Numbered from the stretch's first letter, positions 17,322 to 26,493 are shown. The stretch: DNA of 64,000 bases from GCA-002727615 sp964442655 (GCA_964442655.1 CAYTZM010000001.1:62001-126000); one strand, 5' to 3'. Program-made: numbers and translations. Notes: generated by a model not told the origin, from the letters alone.

Positions 17322-18079
17322 CTAGTTTGCAAAATAAAATAATGGGTTCTATTTTATATATAGACGGAGTTACTGTAGATTTTGATGGTTTTAAAGCTTT
17401 AAATAATTTATCTTTTATAGTTGCTCCTAATACTCTTCAAGCCATTGTAGGACCAAATGGAGCTGGTAAAACGACCTTTATGGATGTAATAACTGGTAGA
17501 ACTAAACCTACACAAGGAACAGTAATTTTTAAAGAAAATATAAATTTATTTAAATATGATGAAACATCTATAGTCGATTTAGGAATAGCGAGGAAATTTC
17601 AAAAACCATCTATTTTTCCAAACCATTCAGTAATGAAAAATTTAGAATTGGCAGCTTACAAAAATAAAAGTATATGGAGTTCAACTTTTTACCGAAAAAT
17701 AAATAGTAATTCAGGTTTAATAGAAGATATTGCTAATCAGATAAATTTAGATAGATTTTTATATAATCAAGCGAGCTCATTATCACATGGACAAAAACAA
17801 TGGCTGGAAATAGGTATGCTTTTATCTCAGGAATGTGATCTACTAATGTTAGATGAGCCTGTAGCTGGAATGACAGAGGAAGAAACATATAAAACATCAA
17901 AATTATTTAGAAAAATTTCTAAAGAAAGATCATTGATTGTAATAGAGCATGATGTTGATTTTGTGCAATCTTTAAAGTGTCCGGTAACAGTATTACACGA
18001 AGGATCTGTGTTAGCTGAAGGTGAAATGAAAGAGCTTAAAAATAATCCTTCTGTAATTGAAGTGTATTTAGGTAGATAA
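17318..18079 (+). CDS. urtD: Urea ABC transporter ATP-binding protein UrtD
   Basis: 253 residues from the TTG at 17318 that overlaps the urtC stop; an in-frame ATG at 17342 would remove 8 residues. Walker A is GPNGAGKTTF, the signature is SLSHGQKQWLEIGMLL, Walker B is LLMLDEPVAGM and the switch His is in IVIEHDVDF, all LivG/UrtD-like. It powers urea import on the cytoplasmic face together with UrtE. Confidence 0.94.
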   Translation: MTSLQNKIMGSILYIDGVTVDFDGFKALNNLSFIVAPNTLQAIVGPNGAGKTTFMDVITGRTKPTQGTVIFKENINLFKYDETSIVDLGIARKFQKPSIFPNHSVMKNLELAAYKNKSIWSSTFYRKINSNSGLIEDIANQINLDRFLYNQASSLSHGQKQWLEIGMLLSQECDLLMLDEPVAGMTEEETYKTSKLFRKISKERSLIVIEHDVDFVQSLKCPVTVLHEGSVLAEGEMKELKNNPSVIEVYLGR

Positions 18080-18080
18080 A

Positions 18081-18776
18081 ATGTTAGAAGTAAATAAAAT
18101 AAATTTATCTTATGGAGAAAGTAATATTCTATTTGATATGTCTATAAAAGCCGAATCAGGAAAAATTACTACTATTCTTGGAAGAAATGGAGTGGGAAAA
18201 ACAAGCTTATTAAAGTCTATTATAGGTTTAGAAGATATAAAATCTGGAAGTATTTATTTAAATAAATTAAATATAACAAATCTCTCTTCTCCATTAAGGG
18301 CTAGTTCTGGAATTGCATATGTGCCTCAAGGTAGAGAGATTTTTTCCTTATTAACAGTAGAAGAAAATTTACAAACGGGTTTTTCAGTATTAAAGAGAAG
18401 AGATAAAAAAGTATCAAAGTATATTTATGATTTGTTTCCTATTTTAAGAGAAATGAAGAATAGAAGAGGGGGTGATTTATCAGGAGGTCAGCAACAACAA
18501 CTAGCAATTGCGAGAGCTTTAGTAATGAAACCAAAACTTTTACTTTTAGATGAACCTACTGAAGGTATTCAACCTTCTATTATTAAACAAATTGGAGAGG
18601 TTATAAGATATCTAGCTTCAACAGAAAAAATAGGTATAATATTGGTTGAGCAATATTTTGATTTTGCTAGAAATCTTTCAGATAAATATTACGTTTTAAA
18701 TAAAGGTAAAATTGTTTTATCAGGAAAGGGTAAAGAGATGAATAAAAAGAAAGTTCAAAGCTATCTTACAGTCTAA
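18081..18776 (+). CDS. urtE: Urea ABC transporter ATP-binding protein UrtE
   Basis: 231 residues, LivF-like. Walker A is GRNGVGKTSL, the Q-loop is IAYVPQGREIFSLLTVEENL, the signature is LSGGQQQQLAIARAL and Walker B is LLLLDEPTEGIQPS. The second ATPase of the urea importer, one base after urtD and 10 bases before ureD, so transport and hydrolysis genes are continuous. Confidence 0.94.
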   Translation: MLEVNKINLSYGESNILFDMSIKAESGKITTILGRNGVGKTSLLKSIIGLEDIKSGSIYLNKLNITNLSSPLRASSGIAYVPQGREIFSLLTVEENLQTGFSVLKRRDKKVSKYIYDLFPILREMKNRRGGDLSGGQQQQLAIARALVMKPKLLLLDEPTEGIQPSIIKQIGEVIRYLASTEKIGIILVEQYFDFARNLSDKYYVLNKGKIVLSGKGKEMNKKKVQSYLTV

Positions 18777-18786
18777 TTTAAAAAAT

Positions 18787-19602
18787 ATGCAGAGAGCAAA
18801 TGGAAGTTTAAAAATTTCATTTTCTAAGAATGAAATTAGTAACTTGCATTATACTACTCCATTAAGGGCGTTTTCTAATGATGATGGAAATGATGATATA
18901 CCTGCTGCGGTAATAGTTAATACTTCAGGCGGTTTGGTTTCTGGCGATAAGCATAAAGTAAATATTAATTTAAAAAATAATTGTAAGGCTTTGATTTTTT
19001 CTCAGTCTGCAGAAAAAATTTATAAGAGTGTAAATAACATTGAAGCTAATATTAGCAATGAAATAAAAGTAGGAGAAAATAGTTGGCTGGAATGGTTGCC
19101 ACAAGAGACAATATTATTTGAAAATTCAAGATTAAATAGAAGTCTAAAAATTTATTTAAGTAAAAGCTCTGAATCTTTAGCGGGAGAAATAGTTGTATTA
19201 GGTAGACTTGCAAAAGGTGAGTTTGCAAATAACGTTTTCTTAAAAGATTTTATTTCTGTTTATAAAAATTCTAAAATGCAGTGGTTAGATATTGTATTAT
19301 TTGATGACGAAATAAAAAAAGCTAGAAAATCAATCACTAGATTAGGTGGTGCAAATTGTTTCTTTACTATTGTTTTTTCTAGTGAAAATGTAGAAAAATA
19401 TGAACAGATTATTTATAAATTTATAAAAAATAATATTTTAGATTTGACAATAAGTTTAACAATAATAAATGATAATTTAGTTATTAGAGGTATGAGCGAA
19501 GATCCTTTGTTCTTAAGAAAAATATTTGCCAAAATTTGGATTTTTATTAGGTCAGATATTAAAAATCTTCCTCCTTTTATGCCTAAATTATGGTGGGTAT
19601 AA
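18787..19602 (+). CDS. ureD: Urease accessory protein UreD (UreH)
   Basis: 271 residues. The stretch TPLRAFSNDDGNDDIPAAVIVNTSGGLVSGDKHKV, then SQSAEKIYKS, WLEWLPQETILFENS and a C-terminal PPFMPKLWWV match UreD/UreH. With UreF and UreG it holds apo-urease open for nickel and CO2 delivery. Its position between urtE and ureA is common in alphaproteobacteria. The sequence is rather diverged, as UreD always is. Confidence 0.92.
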   Translation: MQRANGSLKISFSKNEISNLHYTTPLRAFSNDDGNDDIPAAVIVNTSGGLVSGDKHKVNINLKNNCKALIFSQSAEKIYKSVNNIEANISNEIKVGENSWLEWLPQETILFENSRLNRSLKIYLSKSSESLAGEIVVLGRLAKGEFANNVFLKDFISVYKNSKMQWLDIVLFDDEIKKARKSITRLGGANCFFTIVFSSENVEKYEQIIYKFIKNNILDLTISLTIINDNLVIRGMSEDPLFLRKIFAKIWIFIRSDIKNLPPFMPKLWWV

Positions 19603-19626
19603 ATTAAATTATAAGGAAAATAATAA

Positions 19627-19935
19627 ATGAAACTTTCACCAAGAGAAAAAGATAAATTATTAATATCAGTGGCTGCTGAAGTAGCTAGAAAAAGATTAAA
19701 ACGAGGCGTTAAATTAAATTATCCTGAAGTGATAGCATTAATATCTGATTATGTTGTAGAAGGAGCAAGGGATGGTCGTAAAGTAAGTGATTTAATGTCA
19801 TCTGGAGCAGAAATTATAACAAAAGATCAAGTAATGGATGGTGTAGAAACTATGATTAAGGATATACAGGTAGAAGCTACCTTTCCTGATGGTACAAAAT
19901 TGGTTACAGTTCATAATCCTATAAAGGAGAATTAA
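19627..19935 (+). CDS. ureA: Urease gamma subunit
   Basis: 102 residues, the normal size. MKLSPREKDKLLISVAAEVARKRLKRGVKLNYPEVIALISDYVVEGARDG is the gamma-subunit signature. It is a structural subunit of the cytoplasmic (UreABC)3 nickel enzyme that hydrolyses urea to ammonia and carbamate. It abuts ureB without a gap. Confidence 0.96.
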   Translation: MKLSPREKDKLLISVAAEVARKRLKRGVKLNYPEVIALISDYVVEGARDGRKVSDLMSSGAEIITKDQVMDGVETMIKDIQVEATFPDGTKLVTVHNPIKEN

Positions 19936-20250
19936 ATGAAGCCAGGAGAATATATTTTATTAGATCAAGAAATTGAACTCAATGCAGATACTATTTTAAA
20001 TCAATTAATAATAGAAAACGTAGGTGATAGACCTATTCAAGTAGGTTCTCATTTTCATTTTTATGAAGTTAATGAATTTTTAAAATTTGATAGGGACCAA
20101 GCTTATGGAAAAAGACTTAACATTGCTTCTGGAACAGCAATAAGATTTGAACCAGGACAATCTAGGGAAGTAGAATTAATTCCTTATAAAGGAAAGAAAA
20201 TAGTTTATGGATTTAATTCTGTAATTAATAATAATTTAAAAGAAGGTTAG
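19936..20250 (+). CDS. ureB: Urease beta subunit
   Basis: 104 residues. It begins MKPGEYILLDQEIELN, with VGDRPIQVGSHFHFYEVN and LNIASGTAIRFEPGQSREVELI, all diagnostic for UreB. It is a separate gene, as in most proteobacteria, not fused to ureA. It starts immediately after ureA (ribosome site AAGGAG inside the ureA end) and ends 2 bases before ureC. Confidence 0.96.
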   Translation: MKPGEYILLDQEIELNADTILNQLIIENVGDRPIQVGSHFHFYEVNEFLKFDRDQAYGKRLNIASGTAIRFEPGQSREVELIPYKGKKIVYGFNSVINNNLKEG

Positions 20251-20252
20251 TT

Positions 20253-21962
20253 ATGGCAAAATTAATTAATAGGAAATCATATGCAGCAATGTATGGCCCT
20301 ACTTTAGGGGATAAAATAAGATTAGCTGATACTGAATTATTTATAGAGATAGAGAAGGATTTCACTAATTATGGTGAAGAAGTTAAATTTGGTGGGGGCA
20401 AGGTTATTAGAGATGGGATGGGTCAAAGTCAAGTTAGTAATGCAAAAGGTGCAGTAGATACAGTTATTACCAATGCAGTAATATTAGATTATTGGGGTAT
20501 AATTAAAGCAGATATAGGAATAAAAAATGGTTATATATTTAAAATTGGTAAAGCTGGAAATCCTGATGTGCAGTCAAATATAAATATAATAATTGGACCA
20601 GGGACAGAAGTAATAGCAGGTGAAGGAAAAATTGTTACCGCTGGTGGAATAGATGCTCATATTCATTTTATAAGTCCACAACAAATTGAGGAGGCTATAT
20701 GTTCTGGAATAACAACGATGCTAGGGGGAGGAACAGGTCCTGCAGAAGGAACAAATGCAACTACTTGTACACCTGGGCCATGGCATATCTTAAAAATGCT
20801 CCAAGCTGCAGATGATTTTCCTGTTAATCTTGGATTTTTTGGTAAAGGTAACTCTTCAAAACCTGAACCATTAATTGAACAAGTTAAAGCCGGGGCATGT
20901 GGCTTAAAACTTCATGAAGATTGGGGTACAACGCCATCAGCAATTGATACTTGTTTAAACATAGCAGAAAATTATGATATTCAAGTTGCGATACATACAG
21001 ATACTTTAAATGAATCAGGATTCGTAGAAAATACAATAAAAGCATTTAAAGGGCGCTGTATTCATGCTTTTCATACTGAAGGAGCAGGAGGAGGACATGC
21101 TCCCGATATAATTAAATTAGTAGGAGAAAAAAATGTTTTACCTTCCTCTACAAATCCTACTCGCCCATACACTATTAATACAATAGACGAGCACTTAGAT
21201 ATGCTTATGGTTTGCCATCATTTGGATTCGCGTATTCCAGAAGATGTAGCTTTTGCTGAGAGTAGAATAAGAGCTGAAACTATTGCAGCTGAAGATATAC
21301 TTCATGATTTAGGTGCATTTTCTATGATTGCTTCTGATAGTCAAGCAATGGGAAGAGTTGGAGAAGTTATTATTAGAACATGGCAAACGGCAGCAAAAAT
21401 GAAAGTTCAAAGAGGTAATTTACCTGAAGATAATAATGGAAATGATAATTTTAGATGTAAAAGATATATTGCTAAATATACTATTAATCCAGCAATATCT
21501 CATGGTATTTCAAATAAAGTAGGATCATTAGAGGAAAATAAACTTGCAGATATAGTTATTTGGGACCCAGCATTTTTTGGGGTAAAGCCCGAAAAAATTA
21601 TAAAAGGTGGAGTTATAAATAATTCTTTAATGGGGGATCCTAATGCTTCTATTCCTACTCCACAACCAGTTCATTATAGACCAATGTTTGGTCAGTTTGG
21701 TAATTCATTATTTAATACGAGTATAACATTTGTTTCTCATATTTTTAAGGATAATTTAATAGAAGACGATTTAGGTTTAAATAAATTAATTGAACCAGTA
21801 ATAGACACTAGAAATATAACTAAAGATAATATGTTATTGAATAATTATACTCCGGAAATAAAAGTAGATTCTGAAACTTATGAAGTAAGAGCTGATGGAG
21901 AGTTGCTAACATGTGAACCAGCTAAAATCTTACCTTTGGCACAAAGGTATTTTTTATATTAA
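20253..21962 (+). CDS. ureC: Urease alpha subunit (catalytic, nickel-binding)
   Basis: 569 residues. Catalytic features are intact: AHIHF metal ligands, the carbamylated lysine at about residue 219 in GLKLHEDWGTTP, HTDTLNESGF and HAFHTEGAGGGHAPD metal ligands, the flap MVCHHLDSRIPEDVAFAESRIR with the catalytic His near residue 322, and IASDSQAMGR with the nickel-binding Asp. The frame is full length without interruption. It hydrolyses imported urea, giving ammonium for assimilation. Confidence 0.97.
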   Translation: MAKLINRKSYAAMYGPTLGDKIRLADTELFIEIEKDFTNYGEEVKFGGGKVIRDGMGQSQVSNAKGAVDTVITNAVILDYWGIIKADIGIKNGYIFKIGKAGNPDVQSNINIIIGPGTEVIAGEGKIVTAGGIDAHIHFISPQQIEEAICSGITTMLGGGTGPAEGTNATTCTPGPWHILKMLQAADDFPVNLGFFGKGNSSKPEPLIEQVKAGACGLKLHEDWGTTPSAIDTCLNIAENYDIQVAIHTDTLNESGFVENTIKAFKGRCIHAFHTEGAGGGHAPDIIKLVGEKNVLPSSTNPTRPYTINTIDEHLDMLMVCHHLDSRIPEDVAFAESRIRAETIAAEDILHDLGAFSMIASDSQAMGRVGEVIIRTWQTAAKMKVQRGNLPEDNNGNDNFRCKRYIAKYTINPAISHGISNKVGSLEENKLADIVIWDPAFFGVKPEKIIKGGVINNSLMGDPNASIPTPQPVHYRPMFGQFGNSLFNTSITFVSHIFKDNLIEDDLGLNKLIEPVIDTRNITKDNMLLNNYTPEIKVDSETYEVRADGELLTCEPAKILPLAQRYFLY

Positions 21963-21975
21963 CTAGGGATGTATC

Positions 21976-22419
21976 ATGAATATAAAGTCATGGAGAAGAA
22001 AAGGAAATTGGCCAATAGATAAGGCAAAGTATACAATTACACTTAATGCCTCGGAAAGATTATGTAGAAGAAAAAATCTTATATTAGATAATGGAAAAAA
22101 AGTTTTAATTGCTTTAGATAAAGTTGTTAATTTTAATGATAGTGATGGATTCGAGCTTGAAAATGGTGAATGGATAAAAATAAATGCAGCTAAAGAGAAA
22201 ATAATAGATATCAATACAAATGATAATGAGCATCAGTCTTTGTTAGCTTGGCACTTAGGTAATAGGCATCTTGCTATGCAAATTATTAATGAGAAATTAC
22301 TTAGAATAGAATATGATCATGTTATTTTAGATATGTTAAAAGTTTTAAATACTAGAGTTTTTATCAGAGAAGATATTTTTGAACCAGAATTAGGTGCGTA
22401 TGGTGCTCATAATCATTGA
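21976..22419 (+). CDS. ureE: Urease accessory protein UreE (nickel chaperone)
   Basis: 147 residues. GNWPIDKAKYTITLNASERLCRRKNLI is the UreE N-terminal domain, with LLAWHLGNRHLAMQI and the metal-binding region YDHVILDML in the C-terminal domain. The tail AYGAHNH has only two histidines, not the long His-rich tail of Klebsiella UreE. It supplies nickel to UreG. It starts 13 bases after ureC and ends 6 bases before ureF. Confidence 0.93.
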   Translation: MNIKSWRRKGNWPIDKAKYTITLNASERLCRRKNLILDNGKKVLIALDKVVNFNDSDGFELENGEWIKINAAKEKIIDINTNDNEHQSLLAWHLGNRHLAMQIINEKLLRIEYDHVILDMLKVLNTRVFIREDIFEPELGAYGAHNH

Positions 22420-22425
22420 GGTAAC

Positions 22426-23124
22426 ATGGATATATATAATGATAAAATAAATAAGAGTTTATATTATTTACTGACTTGGTTTTCTCCAAGTTTTCCGATA
22501 GGTTCTTATGCTTATTCGCATGGTCTTGAGTATGCTGTTGAGAGTAAAGTTATTAAAGATATATCAGATTTATCAAGTTGGATTAATGATTTTTTATTTT
22601 ATGGAAGTGGTTATAATGATGGAATATTAATTTCATGTGGATATGATGCTGTAGTTAATAATGATTTATATAAATTAGAAGAAATATCGTATATTGGAAA
22701 GGCTTTTAAACCTTCTAAAGAGATTTCATTAGAATCCGCTCAGCAAGGTATTTCTTTTATTCAAGCCGTATCCTCTTCACTAAAATCTGACAAGTTTGAT
22801 GGTTTAATCAAAATTATAAAAGAAAATATTTCTTTTCCAATAGTTGTGGCCTGCGCAGGAGCAACATGTAAAATAAATAAATTAGATTTAATTAATGCTT
22901 ATTTGCATGCTTTTGTATCTAATATTATTTCAGCAGCATTAAGATTAATGTCTATAGGACAAACAGAGTCACAAATTTTGCTCATGAAATTTAAAAAGGA
23001 GGTGGAAATGTTAACAAAAAAAATTATTTCAAAAAATATTAATGATTTAGGTTCTTCAGTTTTAATTGGGGAGTGGTCTTCTGCAAACCATGAGAAACAG
23101 TATTCTAGATTGTTCAGATCATGA
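22426..23124 (+). CDS. ureF: Urease accessory protein UreF
   Basis: 232 residues. LLTWFSPSFPIGSYAYSHGLEYAVE at the N-terminus is the UreF signature; the helical body has HAFVSNIISAALRLMSIGQTESQ and it ends in the conserved basic tail HEKQYSRLFRS. UreF links UreD and UreG in the activation complex and is thought to control GTPase timing. The end overlaps ureG by 4 bases. Confidence 0.93.
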   Translation: MDIYNDKINKSLYYLLTWFSPSFPIGSYAYSHGLEYAVESKVIKDISDLSSWINDFLFYGSGYNDGILISCGYDAVVNNDLYKLEEISYIGKAFKPSKEISLESAQQGISFIQAVSSSLKSDKFDGLIKIIKENISFPIVVACAGATCKINKLDLINAYLHAFVSNIISAALRLMSIGQTESQILLMKFKKEVEMLTKKIISKNINDLGSSVLIGEWSSANHEKQYSRLFRS

Positions 23125-23723
23125 GTTTGCCGTTAAGAGTTGGAATTGGAGGCCCTGTTGGAACAGGTAAAACTGCTCTGGCTGTATCTCTATGTAAAAA
23201 ATTGTATCCTAAATATGATTTAGCAGTGATTACTAATGATATTTATACGAAAGAAGATGCAGAGTTTGTAACTAGGGCTGGGGTGTTACCAGAAAATAGA
23301 ATTGAGGGAGTTGAAACAGGAGGCTGTCCTCATACTGCTATAAGGGAAGATGCTTCAATGAATTTAGTTGCTGTTGCAGATATGAAGAATAGATTTCCTA
23401 AGCTTGAAATAATTTTAATTGAATCAGGAGGTGATAATTTAGCTGCAACATTTTCTCCAGAACTTGCAGATATTACAATATATGTAATTGATGTGTCTGC
23501 TGGGGAAAAAATACCTAGAAAAGGCGGTCCTGGAATAACTAGATCTGATTTATTTGTAATAAATAAAGTTGATTTAGCTCCATTGGTAGGAGCTAGCCTC
23601 GAAGTAATGGAGAAAGATACCTTAAAAATGAGAGGAAAAAAACCATTTGTTTTTAGTAATTTAAAAACAGGTGATGGGCTAGATTTTATTTCTAATTTTA
23701 TATTAAGCAATGCGGGCATATAA
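23121..23723 (+). CDS. ureG: Urease accessory GTPase UreG
   Basis: 200 residues. P-loop GGPVGTGKTA at about residues 10-19, then TNDIYTKEDAEF, GVETGGCPHTAIREDASMN with the Cys-Pro-His nickel site, ESGGDNLAATF, and NKVDLAP for guanine recognition. UreG couples GTP hydrolysis to nickel insertion into urease. It is the last gene of the urea locus; no clear rho-independent terminator is visible in the 107 bases after it. Confidence 0.95.
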   Translation: MSLPLRVGIGGPVGTGKTALAVSLCKKLYPKYDLAVITNDIYTKEDAEFVTRAGVLPENRIEGVETGGCPHTAIREDASMNLVAVADMKNRFPKLEIILIESGGDNLAATFSPELADITIYVIDVSAGEKIPRKGGPGITRSDLFVINKVDLAPLVGASLEVMEKDTLKMRGKKPFVFSNLKTGDGLDFISNFILSNAGI

Positions 23724-23768
23724 TAATTATTTTTACAAATAGAAATGTTAATATAATTATAAATAATC

Positions 23769-23780
23769 ATTGTAGACAAA
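23769..23780. promoter_or_regulatory. Candidate MarR operator, copy 1
   Basis: ATTGTAGACAAA holds the TTGTnnACAA dyad. Its exact reverse complement, TTTGTCTACAAT, occurs at 30105-30116 upstream of the second half of the same catabolic cluster, which also encodes a MarR regulator (33201-33665). It lies about 50 bases before the ATG at 23831. Function is inferred from symmetry, sharing and position. Confidence 0.5.
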
Positions 23781-23796
23781 ATAAAATGGTATTGTA

Positions 23797-23814
23797 ACAT
23801 TTAAATTTAAATGT
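23797..23814. repeat. Perfect 18-base palindrome before the catabolic operon
   Basis: ACATTTAAATTTAAATGT is a perfect palindrome that ends 16 bases before the ATG at 23831 and just before a GGGGG ribosome site. It may be a second operator, or a hairpin in the leader that affects translation. In an AT-rich genome it could also be chance. Confidence 0.3.
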
Positions 23815-23830
23815 CTTGGGGGCAATCTAA

Positions 23831-25780
23831 ATGTCAATTCAAATAGAATGGTTAAACTATGATGTAATAGTTGTAGGTTCTGGAGGAGCTGGATCGCAAG
23901 CAGCCTATGCAGCTACAGAACAGGGCGCAAAGGTATTATTGGTATCAAAAGATCCTTTAGGTTCCTCTGATACAAAAATTTCAGAAGGTTTAGCTACGGT
24001 AAGAGAATCTGGATCTGATGATGATGCAGAAGAAACTTTATCAGAGAATGTAAAGTTGGCAGGTGGTGATTTACCTATAAAAAAAATTACAGATACTTTT
24101 TCTAAGTATTCAAAAGAGGCATATGATAAATATCGCATTCATGGTTTAAGACCTTCTATTAATAAAGATAAAAATAAACCTCAGTCTTTACCATTGCCCA
24201 TGGGAGGGCATAATAGAAATAGAACTGTTGGGCATGAGAATCATGGAATAGCATTTGGGCATGCTAATTGGGATGCAATAATAAAAGAAAAAAATATTGA
24301 TTATATTGAAGATTCTTGGTTTTTAGATTTAATTGTGGAAAGTGGAAATGGTAATAATCGAAAAGTTAATGGAGGTTTGGTTTATAATGCAAGTAATGGC
24401 CAACTATTAGCAATAAAAGCTCCTTCTGTAATAATAGCTGCAGGAGGACTTTCCACTATATTTTTTCCTAAGACAGATACCATGCGAGGAAATACTGGTG
24501 ATAGTTATGCTATAGCTATGAGAGCAGGGGCAGATATGGTGGATATGGAACAATTACAATTTTTACCTTTTTGTTTAGCTTCTCCTCCTTCTTATGAGGG
24601 TTTGTTAGCAGGAGAACCTGTTACAGCAAGTTATTTAGGAGTATTAAGGGATAAGAATCATAAAGTAATTTTAAATGGTGTACATTTAAGGACTAGAGCA
24701 GCATGCTCAGAAGCAATTATGCGGGCTGTTGAAGATGGAAGGGGTAGCCCCAATGGAGGAGCTTACTTGGATATGACTGCTAATAAAAAATTACCTAAAT
24801 CTGGGCCTTATTTTATGAAATTTTTAAAAACTAGTCTTCCTACAGCCTATATAAATGCAAGACAGGCCTTAGGAAAAGAAGCTGCTAAAGTTGAAACTTA
24901 TTGGGAAGTAAGGCCAGGAGCTCATTATATGATGGGAGGTATAAGAGTTAATAACCACGGAGCAAGTGTAGGAGGGGATAGAGAGGGTTCTGTAAAATAT
25001 GGAATTTCAGGATTGTATGCAGCAGGACAGGCAATGGGAGGCTTGTTTGGGACAAATAGATTAGGCTCAACATCTTTGACAGAGCTCGCTGTTTTTGGTA
25101 ATAGAGCAGGAGAAGCTGCGGCAAGGTATGCTGTAAACAAAGCAAATATAAGCAAAGATGAATTTATTCCATATATTACGGAATATAAAAAGTTTTTTGG
25201 AAGAAAGGGAACAATATCAGCTAATAGTTTGGTTAAAACTTTACAAGAAGAGAGTTGGTTAAAAATTGGCCCTGTTAGAAATTTAGAAGGTTTAAATGAG
25301 ATGGATTCCTTAATTAAGAGATTGGAAGCTAACCTTGAAATGGTAAATATTACTAATTCTTATATTTGGAATCAGTCGTTTATAGATTTTATAGAATTGC
25401 GCAATATGTTGTATTCAGCCAAAGCTATTTTATTATCGGCCAAAGAGAGAGATGGTAGCATAGGGGGCCATGTTAGATTAGATTGTAAAAACATTTCTAT
25501 GTTTTCAACGCCTTATTCTACAGTAATTACTAAATATAAAGATCATTTTAAGATTGATAGGTTAATAAGGGACAGAACACCATTAAAAAGTTTAGTTTAT
25601 TATAAAATTTTAGAATATAAAAGGTTATTAGATGCAAAGATTTTATTAATTTTACCTAAAAAAATTCAAGATACTAAGCTAGAATTTCGTTATAAGAGCT
25701 TTATGTCCGCAAATGGAAAGGCTCCAGAAATTATGCCAGGTGGTAAAGAGGGGGCCATTGGAGAAGAAACATCAACATGA
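23831..25780 (+). CDS. Fumarate reductase/succinate dehydrogenase-like flavoprotein
   Basis: 649 residues. DVIVVGSGGAGSQAAYAATEQGAKVLLVSK is the FAD site; HENHGIAFGHANWD, GNTGDSYAIAMRAGADMVDMEQLQFLP, RPGAHYMMGGIRVN and GLYAAGQAMGGLFGTNRLGSTSLTEL are the SdhA/FrdA/AprA-superfamily motifs. The covalent-flavin His of SdhA (SHT) is replaced by SDTKISEG, so FAD is probably bound non-covalently. It overlaps the FeS partner gene by 4 bases; no membrane anchor is encoded. Position at the head of an aromatic catabolic cluster argues against a TCA-cycle role and for oxidation or reduction of a pathway intermediate. Its substrate is unknown. Confidence 0.82.
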   Translation: MSIQIEWLNYDVIVVGSGGAGSQAAYAATEQGAKVLLVSKDPLGSSDTKISEGLATVRESGSDDDAEETLSENVKLAGGDLPIKKITDTFSKYSKEAYDKYRIHGLRPSINKDKNKPQSLPLPMGGHNRNRTVGHENHGIAFGHANWDAIIKEKNIDYIEDSWFLDLIVESGNGNNRKVNGGLVYNASNGQLLAIKAPSVIIAAGGLSTIFFPKTDTMRGNTGDSYAIAMRAGADMVDMEQLQFLPFCLASPPSYEGLLAGEPVTASYLGVLRDKNHKVILNGVHLRTRAACSEAIMRAVEDGRGSPNGGAYLDMTANKKLPKSGPYFMKFLKTSLPTAYINARQALGKEAAKVETYWEVRPGAHYMMGGIRVNNHGASVGGDREGSVKYGISGLYAAGQAMGGLFGTNRLGSTSLTELAVFGNRAGEAAARYAVNKANISKDEFIPYITEYKKFFGRKGTISANSLVKTLQEESWLKIGPVRNLEGLNEMDSLIKRLEANLEMVNITNSYIWNQSFIDFIELRNMLYSAKAILLSAKERDGSIGGHVRLDCKNISMFSTPYSTVITKYKDHFKIDRLIRDRTPLKSLVYYKILEYKRLLDAKILLILPKKIQDTKLEFRYKSFMSANGKAPEIMPGGKEGAIGEETST

Positions 25781-26493
25781 GTAATAATAATTTGCTAACT
25801 GTACATATAGTAACATTTAGAGATGGAAAAAAGGGTACAGTTCCTTTCTCTTATATTAAACGAGAGGAAAAAGAAAAACCAATGGCTTTAGATGTGCTAA
25901 TGCAAGCACAATCTGAAAAAATTCCAGATTTAGCTTTTAGATACGGTTGTAGAGCTAGAAATTGTGGGGTTTGTACTATAAATATTAATGATAAGCCAAG
26001 GGTGGCGTGTCGTGCTCGAGTTAAAGATGGAGATAAATTAAGCGCTCTTTCAACTTTGCCAAAATTAAGTGACTTAGTTGTAAGAAGAGATGGTATTGCA
26101 AGGCAGATGAAAGGTCTTAAAATACCGTCTGCTGGTAATGATTTGAATATAGATGCTCCTGAAGAATATCACGAATTAACAGCTTGTATTGAATGTTATG
26201 CATGTCTTGATAAATGCCCAATGCATGCTAAGAATATTGATAATGAATCATTTGGCGAAGGTTTTTCTGGTTATAAATATGGCAATCCTTTTTCTTTGTT
26301 AAAATTAGAAAGGATATGTCTTGACCCACTAACCTCAGATAAAGGCAAGGAAGCTGCATTGCAAAAAGCCATAGATTTAGATTTAAAAACATGTTTAGAT
26401 TGTCCAGGATGTAAATGTGGTGTAGGTATAGATTTAAAAGGAAAAGTAATCAAACCTTTGTTAGAGAAAGCAAAAAAAAGATTTGATTTATAA
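25777..26493 (+). CDS. SdhB/FrdB-like iron-sulfur protein
   Basis: 238 residues. The plant-type 2Fe-2S motif is GCRARNCGVC followed by a Cys in RVACR; a ferredoxin-type 4Fe-4S motif is CIECYACLDKCP at about residues 136-147. The C-terminus has CLDCPGCKCG in place of the usual third SdhB cluster motif. It should carry electrons from the flavoprotein encoded just upstream (ATGA overlap). There are no cytochrome b or anchor subunits nearby, so the acceptor may be soluble or a quinone reached another way. Assignment as a dedicated partner rests on the overlap. Confidence 0.82.
   Translation: MSNNNLLTVHIVTFRDGKKGTVPFSYIKREEKEKPMALDVLMQAQSEKIPDLAFRYGCRARNCGVCTININDKPRVACRARVKDGDKLSALSTLPKLSDLVVRRDGIARQMKGLKIPSAGNDLNIDAPEEYHELTACIECYACLDKCPMHAKNIDNESFGEGFSGYKYGNPFSLLKLERICLDPLTSDKGKEAALQKAIDLDLKTCLDCPGCKCGVGIDLKGKVIKPLLEKAKKRFDL

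Noticed and set aside
23831..26493. TCA-cycle succinate dehydrogenase
   Set aside because: No sdhC/sdhD anchors, no flavinylation His, atypical third cluster region, and a catabolic neighbourhood.
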